In this document: positions 23,464-34,952 of the stretch, piece by piece | Layout: each line of letters begins with the position of its first letter | Position numbering within the stretch: position 1 is the first letter of the stretch | Assembly (NCBI GenBank): GCA_021432635.1 | Contig: MU270075.1 | Coordinates: 234,919-298,918 of the forward strand | DNA: 64,000 nt | Reading direction: 5' to 3' | DNA from: Thozetella sp. PMI_491 | Lineage: Eukaryota > Ascomycota > Sordariomycetes > Chaetosphaeriales > Chaetosphaeriaceae | Translations under genes and position numbers: made by a program | The notes under the pieces: model-generated | The model's database searches: none | What the model was told of the DNA's origin: nothing | What the model saw: the letters and a program-made list of their open reading frames with translations, nothing else

Positions 23464-24316
23464 TCAATCAGCTTTCGCCGCAAGCACCGCGGAGTCAGGA
23501 GCAAAGATAGCCCATTCCCCATTCATGTCCGCCACCGTCAAGGACAATTCGTTCTCATCGCCCTCAAACTCAAGCTCCCCCACGCCATCGGTTACAAACT
23601 GGTTGGTCGCGGTGTCCAGCTTTCCAATGGCAAGTTTCGTAACATCAACGGCCTGCTTCGTAGCTTCGGTGTAGATATAATCCACTTTCATCGTATCGCC
23701 AGTGGTCGGGGGCGTAGCAGTGGAGATCAGGAACGTTAGAGGGTCGAGGTACTTCATGCCGGTGGGAGGTGTGATGGAGGCCATCTTGGGAACAACAGTT
23801 ATTGAGTTGGAAACAGTGCTGTTGTATTCAGGCTCAATGCTTCCAACAACCTGGATAATTAGGCATTAATGACCTGGTTCTCTGCGTTTTATCCGCTCAG
23901 ACTTCCCTGCGGCAGAGTGTAGGGCTTACATTTGTGGGCATGATCAACTTGATGAAGACATTCCCGCCCTGAACAGGATTGGCGGAACCAAAAAACCCGT
24001 TGGTTTTGATCTTTTCGCTTTCCTCTTCCCCGACTTTCACGACTAGGCTCGAGGCAACACTGGTGGCTACCGCAGTCGCGGCAGCAGTACTCGCGGCCGC
24101 AGTACTTGCGGTCTCCGCACTGGTTGCAGCGGCCGAAGTTGCTGCAGCATCCTTCTTCTTGCGTTTGACGATCGGTACAAAGTCTCTAGCATCCAGGGCA
24201 GTGCCCGCAACTGCAAGACTACGCACTCGGGGACCTCCGACGGCCGGTGCAGGGAGAGAGAACGAAGGGGACACCCCCAGTGCCAGCACGGCGATGGTGT
24301 ATGACAATAAACGCAT
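23464..24316 (-). CDS. Small secreted Ala/Ser/Thr-rich protein, Cys-free mature region
   Basis: Two exons, 24316-23930 and 23850-23464, with a 79-nt intron (GTAAGC...ATCCAG), encode 257 residues. Residues 1-21 are a clear signal peptide (MRLLSYTIAVLALGVSPSFS). A charged KRKKKD patch near residue 51 is followed by an Ala-Thr-Ser low-complexity linker of about 40 residues. The C-terminal half (from about residue 95) alternates beta-type strands with acidic turns and has no Cys (GNVFIKLIMPTN, VVGSIEPEYNSTVSNSITVV, MKVDYIYTEA, ELEFEGDENELSLTVADMN). No family is recognised. It is probably an extracellular or wall-associated protein. The lack of Cys argues against a classical Cys-rich effector. The splice phases agree and the frame is intact. 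Confidence 0.7.
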
Positions 24317-26569
24317 ATTGGGCGAATATCTTGTTACCCGTAAAAAGAGATCTGTTGAAGCGAAAAAGGGAAGTAAAACACAGGTTAAGAAAAGAGAAAG
24401 AGTGTTTGGAAAGAATATAGAAGCGCCCGGCTGGTTGAATGAAAGAAATCAGAGCGGCACCAAAGTCTTAATATATCTATGAACTGGATAACTTAGGGGA
24501 GGCGTGTAAGACTGGCGCAGCTCCACTTCGGGCTAAAAGCGACTTGACAATATCCCAGTGCCGATTGTGCGTTTTGACTATATCACCAACCCCACTGCAC
24601 CCCTACCGTGGTCAGACCACTCTGTATTCATTACCCCGTGGATGCAACAACGGTGCCTACTAAGCGAGGACTAAAGGCTTGGTGTTACTTGCTACATTTT
24701 CTGAGTTCTATATCAAGTTTATTGGAATATAAGCCTACTACCAACGTTTAGGACCACGATCATGCCGATCCGAGTGATTAAAGAGATCGTCACTGAGGGC
24801 TTTGTAGATCAAGTGACGCCTGGGATAAGAGAGGCGGCTACAATTAGCGAGCATTGAGGCTCTGTACTTGCTTCTTCGTTACGCCAATAACGCCAAGGGT
24901 ACTCGGCATGCGATGACAAGACGAGGAGGAGGCGAATGAAACGAAGTTTCAGGCCTAGGACGCTGGGTGAGTTCAACATCGGCTTAGCGCCGGGCGTTAC
25001 GGAGTGTGGTGCAGTGGGGAATTGCCGAGGGCTGGGCAACCCATTAGATGGCCTGAATCAAAGATTTCAGTTCTTGGCCGAAGTGGCTGTGGACAATTCA
25101 CAGCTCCGAGAATGACTGGTCCCAGAGCGAAATTTGCTAGTCAGTCCCGCTGGTGCTTAGGTCGCGTCCGGCCTGCACTAATGCTATAAGAACAGGACAA
25201 GAAAAGGTATTATATCAACCTTGGCTATGCCGCAGTTTTGACATGACGTCCTCTAGAGGTGTTGGGACTAATTTTACGCGTAATGCTCCACTCCAAGTCT
25301 TGTTGCCAAGAGGCTCAACTCGCCAAGGCTGAGAGAAGGAGATCGGGGAGAGGGATCAAACAGGAGTGCGGTTGGCAAAACGTAAAAAATAGGATGCCAT
25401 GGAGATGCCACTGGATGAATATATCTACGGGTTGAGATGACACTTCACTCTCGCGTCAAGAAGCCTGCCGAGAGACCTGCCCAGAGTTAACATGCGGCGT
25501 GGGAGGGAGGAATTCTCCGAAGAAAGCAAGAGGGCACGCGACCGTCTGAAATCCGTACATCAGCCACAATGCCACCGTGATGGCCCAGAAAACCTCCTAC
25601 CAGCCAAGGAGCCAGTAGTTCGAGGCAATATCTCAACTTGGCGCCAAGAGACCTGCCAAAAGGTCTGAAACGGAGTTATTGATAAGTAGGGAAAAAAGTG
25701 CTCGGCAACGTAGCTAGACGCGCGGCCCTTCAGAATCACCCACGCCAGGTGCTGCGCTGCCGCGCCGTAACTGGTGCCCTGCTAGTGCCCTGCTAGCACC
25801 ACTGAGCCTTGGCAAGTTTCATACCCACCCACATGCAAATGCTCAGTATGCTGATACATCCACAATACAGCTGCTCTCTCCACTCGGCTTTACGCCGCTA
25901 TTAAATAGAGGCACATCACTATACTAAAAATACCCTCAGACGAAGATGCGTCCTCGGCACGGCTTAGATATAGGGAATCATATACCGAGGGAACTATCTT
26001 AACATTGGGCAGCGCAAGCGGCCCCTATCTAAATTTCATCCCGAATTTACTTCATTTGGCCCATAGCTATGCAGTCCTCGCGTTATATTCCGCGATGTCC
26101 TAACCCCGCGTGCTGAGATCTCACAGGTGGGCACAGCGCCTGCCCGCCGAGGTTGCTCAATATCACGATATTGCGTGTCTTATCCGTTAGTGGGATCATA
26201 AGACTGTCACAACCATCGAAAATTAATTCAACCTATCCAATAGAAAAGGATCCTGTATCTTGAGGTAGTCGGTGACCTATGGCGGATTGTCGCAAAGGAT
26301 AGGCTCCGGGCAGGCTGTCGGACTCAGCTACCTTTCTCAAGGTACGCAGAGCCTCACGAAGTACAGCAGCGGAAGTACCGGTTTAGTGTGGCGAAACTGA
26401 AATGAACTCCAACTCACAAAAGTAGAATTCCGAAGGATTTTGTAGAGGAGCTAGTTGGTTGATTTGTATGACGGGTGATCGAACAGGCCTAAGCGTACAG
26501 GGAGACTAGCTTGGGTTGTTTGTTTGTCTGGAGATCAACCTGCCCGCAACTCCTACCAGCTAGTCACCT
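24317..26569. other. 2.2 kb without a recognisable gene
   Basis: No open frame with recognisable features; the longest (about 24809-25039, minus) looks random. A short duplication, GTGCCCTGCTA twice in tandem, occurs near 25780. No transposase, terminal repeats or RNA gene were seen. Confidence 0.4.
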
Positions 26570-28010
26570 CTATTTAAAACCGCTTTTCTCCAACCACCGT
26601 GCGACCACTCCGTTGCCTTTCAGCGTTTTTCGCTGGTCTACCCCCCAAGTGTTCCAGGTGCTCTCGGTTGTAACCGTCTCACTTGTCTTCTCAGTTACCG
26701 TCGTGGACATTCTTGCGGCTCTGGAGGGAAACTCTACATGCGCACTGGCGGGCTGCTGAACGCTTTCGAGAGGACCCAGAACGGGATTGCTTATGTCCAC
26801 GCCAGCGTAGGCTTGTTGGTTCCCGTATAGCGTGGATTCCGGCTTGTGGTTTCGTTGTGGGAGGAACCAGGATAGCCCGCGGCTGCTCCGTGCGTAGAGT
26901 GAAAGGAGTTCACCATTTTGCACCTGCTCTGATGTCGTTTCCGTGCCGGTTGAGATGGAGGGCGGTCGATTTAAGAATGAGTATGGCCGTTGCCCGAAGC
27001 TATTGATATCACCGGAGCTCGGAATCACCGGTAGTGGAGGTGAACCGGAGCTACCTACGCTGTAGTGGCCATAGGCAGCAGCGCTACAGTTTCAGGTGAT
27101 CATGGTTAGTGCGCTTGAAATGGAGGAAGGCTATATGTAGTGATGACGGCAATGCCGCTAATGATGTACTTACTTCTTCTCGTCGATGTAATCATCCACT
27201 CCAGTAATATAAGCTGTAGGTGCGATAGAGGCATGAGAATCATACCCGGTGTATCTTCCATCTCCCATAATGTAGGAGGTCGTATCAGGCATCTGTCTCG
27301 ATCGTCTCCCGTCCTCGAAGCCATTTCTATACTGATCTTCATATGCGACGGCTCTACTACGCCTTTTCCATTTGTACGCACAAAAGATAGCGACACAGAG
27401 CAATGCAACACCAGCTAATAACAGTTAGAAAGGTACGCTAGACCACTGTGCGTCGTGATGATACTCACCTATGGTACCCATAGCGATGCCAAGTTTGGTG
27501 CTTGAGTTCATGCCTTGCTCTTGTGACTTCTGTTGGCGGCTGCCATCGGGCTGGCCGGGACCATTCCCGCTCTGTGTAGCCAGAGATGACGAGGATGATG
27601 CCGGAACTGACTGTACAGTTGTAGGCAAGCTTGGCAGTGTTGTGAGGGATGTGATCACGGAAGCTGATGGGACGGATAGGACAGGCTGGAGTAAAGTGAG
27701 TGATGTAGCTTCTGATATTAACGAAGTAGTAGATTTGGCTTGGGTGGTCGACAACGTTGTAGATGGCAGTGTCACCGTCGGAGGCAGCGAGACCGAAGTC
27801 GTGGTTGAGGTTAGGGTAGTTAAACGGGTTGCTAATGCCGTGCTCGTCGTAGTGGAAGTCGAGAGGCTGAAGGTGGTTGAAGTCGGTGAAGGTGAATCGT
27901 CACCCGAATCATCTCCCGAGTCATCCGCCGAGTCGTCTGCACTCTCCCCGTCTCGTACAACGATGCGGAGGTCATCATGAACAGCTCGGCCCCATCTTCT
28001 TCCCCGGTGC
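26570..28010 (-). CDS. Ser/Thr-rich single-pass membrane protein, 3' exons (5' end unresolved)
   Basis: Three exons join with matching phases: 28010-27469, 27414-27174 and 27083-26570 (introns 54 and 90 nt, both ending in TAG). The first begins after a CTAAC...CTAG acceptor, so at least one upstream exon is missing. Encoded in order are an acidic repeat (ADDSADDSGDDSGDDS), a Ser/Thr-rich stalk of about 120 residues, a single membrane helix (LGIAMGTIAGVALLCVAIFC) with a positive stop (KWKRRSR), and a cytosolic tail of about 230 residues with a Tyr-rich stretch. This is the layout of fungal Mid2/WSC-like wall sensors and related surface proteins, but the Cys-rich ectodomain that would identify the family is not seen. 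The role is therefore only inferred. The tail end is intact. Confidence 0.6.
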
Positions 28011-28796
28011 CTAGGTTAAAGTTAGTACTTTACTTTTGCCGAAACACGTCGTGTTTACCGGCGAATCACTTTACCTCATGGTGCTAGGCACCCAGCCACA
28101 TCAGCTAGCCACGCTGCGGAGGTATTGAGTCCGATGGGCACTAGAAAATGAAATATAAAGTTCACGAATCAAAAAAAATTTCAGCTCAGCTGTTTGTAGA
28201 GTGGATGAAGAAGAAAAACATAAATCAGGCCCGGCCTGCTCGAGCAACAAGTGAGGCTCCAGCAGCAGTAATCCGATATAAAAACATCTCTCCTCTAAGA
28301 AAATGATTTACACAATGATCATCCTCACCCCACTTACTTGGGATAGCTTGGCAGAGCAGGTTTTCCCGGTGAAACCATCCTTGAAAGAAGCCATCACACC
28401 CAATTGTGGCTACCGACAAGGCAGACTATGCCTTGCGACCCACCGGGGAGAGTTCCTAGTCTGGCAGATGTCGCGGGGTACTTGGAGGATTAGAGGTTGG
28501 TACGGGTGGCTCAAACGAAAACGAGGCAAGACGGGTGGGCTTTCCAGCAACTAGTGCCGAAGCTAGCCTCGGCTAAAACGCCAAGCTTTGACTCGTGCCT
28601 TGGATAGATGCTGTCGGAAGGCTCATCCTGAGATCAGTCGGTTTTATGTCTACTTGGCGAAGTCTTTGATGATGCATCTGGATAGGGGTAGTTGTGGGAA
28701 TGGGCGGTAGATCGAATCCGTGGGAACGCACGTACACAGCAAGCGAAAATGGTGGAAGCACTCATCCTTCAGGGTTTAATTTACACACGTGGACAA
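28011..28796. other. Unresolved region upstream of the Ser/Thr-rich exons
   Basis: This interval should contain the missing ectodomain exons of the surface protein, but no set of splice sites gives a consistent Cys-rich frame. It may be decayed. Confidence 0.3.
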
Positions 28797-29165
28797 TCAT
28801 GAGGACGGCAAAAATGCAGTAATTGAACACCGAGGTGTTTCCTCCAGCCTTGATTCTGGTCTCACTCTAGCCCAAGGGTCCCACTGATTCGCCCGGGCGC
28901 AAGCTGTTGTGGGTCGACTACATGGCACCATGTCGGGGATCAGCCCGGGGTGGATACCAGTTGTCTCTGTTCGGAAGGTGTGCACGTGTCCATTGCCATC
29001 GAGAAGGCTGTCTTGAAACAGCCTGTAGGGCCTTGGTCCCCTGAGTGCGCTCTTGTGGGCCGGCACCTGCATCGTCCTCCCTTGTTGCGGGCCAAGCAGT
29101 ATCACCTCAGCGGCTAGAATGGATATCTGACGGTTAAGCCCAAGGCTGACAATCTTGGCTCGCAT
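28797..29165 (-). CDS. Possible first exon of the surface protein (uncertain)
   Basis: A minus-strand frame of 122 codons with ATG at 29165. Part of it (GLIPDMVPCSRPTTACARAN) resembles the N-terminal segment of secreted fungal proteins that precede a Cys-rich domain and a Ser/Thr stalk, the kind encoded just downstream. The start is not a clear signal peptide, and the splice junction to the downstream exons is not found. It may be a true exon, a decayed one, or chance. Confidence 0.25.
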   Translation of the reverse strand: MRAKIVSLGLNRQISILAAEVILLGPQQGRTMQVPAHKSALRGPRPYRLFQDSLLDGNGHVHTFRTETTGIHPGLIPDMVPCSRPTTACARANQWDPWARVRPESRLEETPRCSITAFLPSS

Positions 29166-30045
29166 AGTGATGTTGTTAAAAGTGGAAACAAAAAGTTGAG
29201 ACGAGGAGAGATAAAGGCATCCTGATCCCTGCCGCGTCTCGCCCGTCCAAGAGACCCCAGTTGCATAGCAGAAGGCGTCTAGCCGATGCGGATCGCACTT
29301 GAGAAAGGCACAAACCCAGCGATAGAAGCAATTGAGGTAGCCCTAGCCGGGACCTACCGATCAGCTGAACGCTCAGACCCTCGAATAGTTGATCTGACCC
29401 ATGCCGACCTATCCGAAAAAAAGTGGAGAGACCTTGGTCCAGGAGCGAAGTGATTTAGCAGGGCGAAATTACGGGGGGTCGCGACGCTTGTTTTGGTCTC
29501 TGTTGGAATCGGTCAGCTTGTACGCTGTTGGCCGCCCTCACCCACTCTATCCCGTTGAGGTTTTCAACTCTCATTTAGGGTAGCACTGTGATGAAGAGTT
29601 GGGTGCCGAAAGGTTAGCCGCCGATCAATTACAATAGACAGAAGACCTGATCTCGCAACTTCTCGAAATTTTGGAAGAACAAGACCTTGCCTTTGGACAT
29701 AAAAATGAATCCCGCGATGGTTGGTCCACGAGGGGGTTACAGAGTGCCGTCCTTCAATCAACCAAACTCCTGGTAGCAGCTATCTTGCCGGAAAGAATAT
29801 TCGAGGTAGCCCGTGCGGAGAAGTCGTTTGTTTACGAAAGAAGACCACTGTTACCCCCCCTCCCCCCCTTCCCTCCCAATTGGCTTCTCCGCATTAAAGC
29901 CCGCTTACCAGCCTAGGTTGTTCTTACGTGTGGGGAAGCCAATGTCGACGCACTGTTCGTTTCATCCCCTCCTTCGTGAAATTAACCCGTACACCTCTCC
30001 CGAACAGTCGCGGTAGTTTCTGGTGACAATCGGCATCAACCCACG
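29166..30045. other. Intergenic, no gene seen
   Basis: Promoter side of the GH106-like gene. Pyrimidine tracts near 29850-29880 are usual for fungal promoters. No coding frame is supported. Confidence 0.4.
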
Positions 30046-33000
30046 ATGCAGCAACGCAGGATAAGCGCACCGGTTTCTAGCCAGCTCGCCGGCCCTGGCC
30101 CCGCCGCGAGCTCGGCCAAGGATGTCGCCAGCGCGGGCCTCGGCAAGGGCGATGACGTCGACAAGAGTCGTGCCAAGCTGAATCCGCTCACCTATCCCAA
30201 AAGTGACGAACCATTTAATGAGGAACTCTTCCGGAACCCAACCGCTGAGTACCGCGGCTGCCCGTTCTGGGCCTGGAACACTAAGCTCAACAAGGAGCAG
30301 CTGCGGCGCCAGATCGACGTGTTTGAGGCCATGGGCTTGGGCGGCTTCCATATCCACTCGAGAGTTGGCCTCGACACCGAGTACCTTGGTGCCGAATTTT
30401 TAAACCTTGTCGAGTTCTGTGTCGACTACGCCGAGAGCAAGGGCATGTTGGCAGCCCTGTATGACGAGGACAAGTGGCCAAGTGGCACCGTTGGGGGCAG
30501 ATTGACCGAGCAGTACCCAGAGCACTTGGCTAAGCATCTTCTACTCACCCCAAATTTCAAGGATGATACTCCACAACAGTGAGTATGCTCCGGGGGATCC
30601 TCTTGCAATCACACTTGCCTTTAGTAGGCAAAGAAGCTGATTATGACTAGCTACCTGGTGGCTCGGTATTCGATCAGATTGGACGACAGTGGTTGTCTAG
30701 CATCAGCCACAGTCCTAGATCGAGACCAAAACCCGGCTGACGGAGGGGATTTATGGTATGCATACGTCGAAAATATCGGAATTTTCGGCTACCGTTATGT
30801 GGATACTATGAGCCGACCCGCGATTAAGCAGTTCATCAAGATGACACACGAGCGATACAAAGCGAAGGTTGGGAACAGATTCGGCAGCACCATCCCTTGC
30901 ATCTTTACAGACGAGCCGCAATTCTTTTTAAAAAGAATGCTTCCAGACCCAGCATCGAAAAGCGATGTGCATTTGCCTTGGACGACCGATTTCCCACTGA
31001 GCTTCAAGCAAGAGTATGGCCCACAAGCAGACATACTACGAGACCTACCACAAGTGGTTTGGAATTTGCCATCCGGAAAACCGAGTGCCGCTCGGTGGCA
31101 GTTTCACGATCATACCTGCGAGCGCTTTGTTTCTGCTTTCACGGACCAGATTGGCGCGTGGTGCGCCAAAAACAACCTCATGCTCGACGGCCATATGCAG
31201 ATGGAAGATACGCTCTGGTCCCAGACGGCAGCTATTGGCGAGGCGATGCGATGCTACCGGGGCCAGCAAATCCCGGGAATGGACCTGCTGTTCGACGACA
31301 GGGAGTTTAACACTGCTAAGCAGGTCTCTAGCGTGGCCAGGCAGAAAGGTAGACGAGCTGCAATGAGCGAGCTCTACGGCGTCACGCATTGGACCTTCAC
31401 GTTCGAGGGCCACAAGGGGTGCGGCGATTGGCAGGCGGCTCTGGGCATTACCTTCCGGGTGCAGCATCTTGCCTGGGTGAGCATGGCTGGTGAGGGCAAG
31501 CGGGATTACCCGGCATCTATTGGCTACCAGAGTCCGTGGTGTCTTGAGTACAGCTACATCGAGGATCACTTCGCACGCGTCGCCATGGCTCTGACACGGG
31601 GTCGCTCCGTCACCCGGGTCGCCGTCTTCCACCCTCTCGAGTCCTATTGGCTCAGCTATGGACCCGAAAGTAGCAATGGTGAGGCACGTTGGAGAGACCA
31701 GGCCTTCCGTGAACTTACCGACTGGCTTCTGTTCGGTCTGGTGGACTTTGATTTCGTCTCTGAAGGCCTACTACCCAGCCAGTTTCGCGGCACACACGGC
31801 AAGAAGCTCCATGTCGGTGAATGCGCTTACGATGTGGTCATTCTACCGAATCTGCGGACACTTCGTTCAACAAGTCGAGCCATACTTGGGCAGTTTGCGC
31901 AAGCAGGCGGCAAAATTTTCGTCGCCGGTCAGCATCCAGAATTCGTCGACGCCCAGATACCAGAACGCCCTCTGCGCATCGAACTTAGCCGAAGTCTGCA
32001 GTGGGACCGCAACGTCATCCTCGCAGCCCTCGACCATTATCGGGATATCAGGATCATATCGTCGGAGGGATCTCCGGCGCACGAGTCCAGCAACCTCCTA
32101 TATCAAATGCGCGAAGATGGGGCTGAGCGCTTCGTCTTTATTTGCAATATCGATCGAAACTCTCTATTTTCCGGTCATGTCCAGCTCAAGGGGGCTTGGG
32201 ATGTGCAAGTCCTAGATACCTTGGCTGGCAAGCAGCATACCCAGAGGGCTACACAAGTTGGGGGGTGGACGACCTTTCCTTATAAATTCGACGGCTGCGC
32301 GAGCCTCCTCCTCCGACTCAAACCTGCAGATCTTATATCCCACGTCAACCTCCTTACCGTACAGAGCCCTAGCAGATGCAAAAATCCGACGGAGACCCAA
32401 GTTCAAATGGGAGATATCAACTTCTCTGAGCCAAACGTCTTAATGCTTGACATTGCAGACTATAATATTCAGGGTCAAGGCTGGCAGGGGCCTCAAGAGA
32501 TCCTACAGATTGATAACGACGTACGAGCACGGCTTAGCTTGCCACAGAAGAGTGGCGGCTACAAGCAGCCGTGGACTATACCTCAGTCGAAACGAAAGCC
32601 GGTGTCTGATGTCCATCTCAGGTTTCATTACGAAATCATTGGCGATATCCCTTCCCATGCTTACCTTGCTATTGAGATTCCAGAAGATTCCGAGATAAAG
32701 AACAATGGTGTTCTCCTCAACCTCTCTGTCGGAGCTAACGAGTGGTGGGTCGACGAAGATATCACGAAAGTACCTATCCCTGCAAGAAGCATGAAAGTTG
32801 GAGTGAATACACTTACCATGCAAGTCCCTTTCGGCATCTTGACCAACCTCGAGCGACTCTACATCCTTGGCGACTTCTCCGTCAAACTAGATGGCACCAA
32901 GGCTGTCATGCAGAATATGGATATGTCCCGCGTTGGCTGGGGCGACATCACAACAATGGGACTCCCATTCTACGCCGGCAATGTATCATATGAATTCATC

Positions 33001-33581
33001 TTAGTGGTGGACAAACAGTCAAAGGCTGTCTTGTCCGTCCCCGAGTTCTCGAGCCCCGTCTTAGCGGTAGACCAGCTCGTACAGGGTGGGTGGAAACGCA
33101 GGGGACGGATAGCGTTCCAACCACGCCAACTCAATCTTGGTATACTTGAGGCGGGTGTATACACCTACCGAATTACCGCATTCGGGAATAGGTACAACGC
33201 GTTCGGGCACCTGCACCTCCCTGACGGCTCTCGTGACTGCAACCCTGACATGTGGAGAAGTATGTACCATATTTGCTCCCTTGTTCGCCCCATTCATTTC
33301 CTCTTTACGGGCATGAATTAAGCAAGAAGATATGCTAAATAATCGTTACAGCCAAGAGTCGGGCGTGGACCGACGAGTACAGAATCAAGCCGATCGGGGT
33401 ATTGAAAGCTCCTACCGTGCTTCTTACGGAACTCGACGACTTAAGACTCGAAACGGAACAGGTGGACGAGACTCCAGCGGAACCGGGTCAACAGGACGGC
33501 TGCAGCCCCATGTCGGCACAAAGCTCACCAGAAAGCCCGGGGTGGGTCATAATCGACTGTGACACCATAGATCATTTTTAG
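30046..33581 (+). CDS. GH106-like glycoside hydrolase (probable alpha-L-rhamnosidase type), intracellular
   Basis: Three exons, 30046-30578, 30651-33259 and 33352-33581, give 1123 residues with agreeing phases (introns 72 and 92 nt, GTGAGT...CTAG and GTATGT...TACAG). There is no signal peptide. Residues 60-180 carry the conserved start of the catalytic region: FRNPTAEYRGCPFWAWNTKL, IDVFEAMGLGGFHIHSRVGL and LYDEDKWPSG. Further motifs are IFTDEPQFF, LDGHMQMEDTLWSQ, EYSYIEDHFARVAMAL and, near the C-terminus, the beta-sandwich NAFGHLHLP and RAWTDEYRIKPIG. This pattern matches large GH106-type hydrolases that remove rhamnose or related sugars from plant polysaccharides and glycosides; the family comes from memory of patterns. 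The shorter frame ending at 33321 is only intron read-through. Nearby genes suggest a glycoside-degradation locus. Confidence 0.82.
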
Positions 33582-33773
33582 AATATTACTACTTGTATGA
33601 GATCCCGCAGCATTCTCCCCTATCACGGCAATCGGTTAACCAAGTAAAAGGCGGCGATCTTGTGTGGATAAGATATTGCGTTCTTAAAATTGGAGAAATC
33701 ATCAGAATTCTGAAATAATCCACACAGCACGAACAGATAGCAAGTGCCTGTGATGTAGTATGGCCATGATAAG

Positions 33774-34200
33774 TTAGCTTTCCAGCACCGTTAATGGAAC
33801 CCCTGGCTGTGTACACACGGCGTCAGTGGGGAATGGTATTTGTATCCCGTTCCATTGTAGCAACCTCAATGTAGGCTGGCTGGCATTGACAACCTCCCAC
33901 TGGCCTACCTCACTAACTCGTGAGAGTGTCTCTAGATGGCCACGAGCGATGAGGTATGCCGGGTCTGGGTTGGGATTGCCAGTGCGTGCAAATGTGCTCC
34001 AGTAATCGACGACGAGCTGTTGAAACGACCTGTCTAGCCCATCACGGTCGGGACGCCCGCGGCGAGCTACTGTTGCAAAAACCTCCATCTGTTCACTGCC
34101 ATGGCCCTTGTAGTACTCTTGGTCCGGGTCACCGTTCAGACGCTCCGGAGTTGCCCTATCTGCCCGTATCCCACCCGGTCAAGAACTGCGAGATACGTCT
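33774..34200 (-). pseudogene. Carboxylesterase (type B), 3' fragment
   Basis: An open minus-strand frame encodes only the C-terminal 140 or so residues of a type-B carboxylesterase. It reads RADRATPERLNGD, DQEYYKGHGSEQ, then LVVDYWSTFARTGNPNPDPA, then LRLLQWNGIQIPFP and the terminal GVPLTVLES. The DYWxxFARTGxPNP motif is the hallmark of the C-terminal end of this family. The nucleophile Ser elbow (GESAG) and the whole N-terminal two thirds are missing. Homology runs to about 34200, where it meets a GH1 fragment on the other strand. The remaining frame is undamaged, so the truncation may be recent. Confidence 0.78.
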
Positions 34201-34551
34201 CATATTTTGTGGGATCTAAGGCGGGCCGACTACTTCCAGGGCTACTTAGATAACATCTTGGCAGCCCGCATCGAAGATGGGGTCAATGTCACAGGAGTAT
34301 TTGCTTGGTCTATCTTATGAGCTACATTTCAAGGGAAGCTAAACCATCTTCTACGACCGCGGCGCTAACTAGTGAAAAGCGACAACGTCGAATGGGGAGC
34401 TGGCAAGAGGGCAAAATACGGCTTGCAGTACGTCAATTACTCCGACCCCAGGTTAGCACGCACGCCAAAGGCTAGCGCCTTTCAGTTTCTCGATTGGTTC
34501 AAGTATGCCCTTACCGGACCTGATGCCACAATTTCGACTGACATGACATAA
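34180..34551 (+). pseudogene. GH1 beta-glucosidase, 3' fragment
   Basis: The plus strand reads LRRADYFQGYLDNILAARIE, DGVNVTGVFAWSI, then after a short break SDNVEWGAGKRAKYGLQYVN, YSDPRLARTPKASAFQFLDW and FKYAL, ending at TAA 34549-34551. This is the C-terminal end of a family 1 beta-glucosidase (the FAWSxxDNxEW substrate-pocket motif and the RTPKAS C-terminal motif). The TENG nucleophile and the N-terminal catalytic half are absent. The break (34317-34372) has a CTAAC branch site and CTAG acceptor like a normal intron, but its donor reads AT instead of GT, leaving TGA and TAA codons in frame. It is a dead fragment. Confidence 0.82.
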
Positions 34552-34952
34552 GCTGCATGGAGCGGCTGAGGTATATAACCGTGTATCACATGTCTGACAC
34601 GTAAACCCAGGAGCTTGAAAGGGTTTCAATTCTACTTATTAGTTATATGAAAAAAAAATATCTTAGTTTTCGAGTTCAATGTATGGTGAATTGAGTTGAC
34701 CAAACTTGAGTGGGTTTGAGTTCCACCTGGAACTCAACTATATTCAACCATTCTCAACCCTGATTTGAGAAAGATATTACGATTTGAATGCACCCGCGTT
34801 TGTGCCTCCACAGATGAATGCCACCAAAATTATGAGCAGCTTTCTCGGCGTATGGACAATATGTTTTCTGCACTAGTGCATTATTTGGAACAAAGCAAGG
34901 GCTATTTAAAAGGCCGAGACCGAGCTTGCGCGTTCCTGAAAACTTGGTCCGT
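34552..34952. other. Intergenic with an inverted-repeat element
   Basis: No gene seen. Contains the hairpin described separately (34716-34737) inside a larger imperfect inverted repeat rich in TTGAGTT/AACTCAA. Confidence 0.45.
34716..34737. repeat. Perfect inverted repeat (9-bp arms, 4-bp loop)
   Basis: TTGAGTTCC, ACCT, GGAACTCAA. The flanks (about 34685-34765) also pair imperfectly, as TTGAC/TTGAG-like words on the left match TCAAC-like words on the right. This gives an imperfect dyad of about 80 bp resembling a small MITE-like or hairpin element. Confidence 0.6.

Noticed and set aside
31045-31632. 195-codon minus-strand open frame
   Set aside because: Antisense shadow of the intracellular GH106-like gene.
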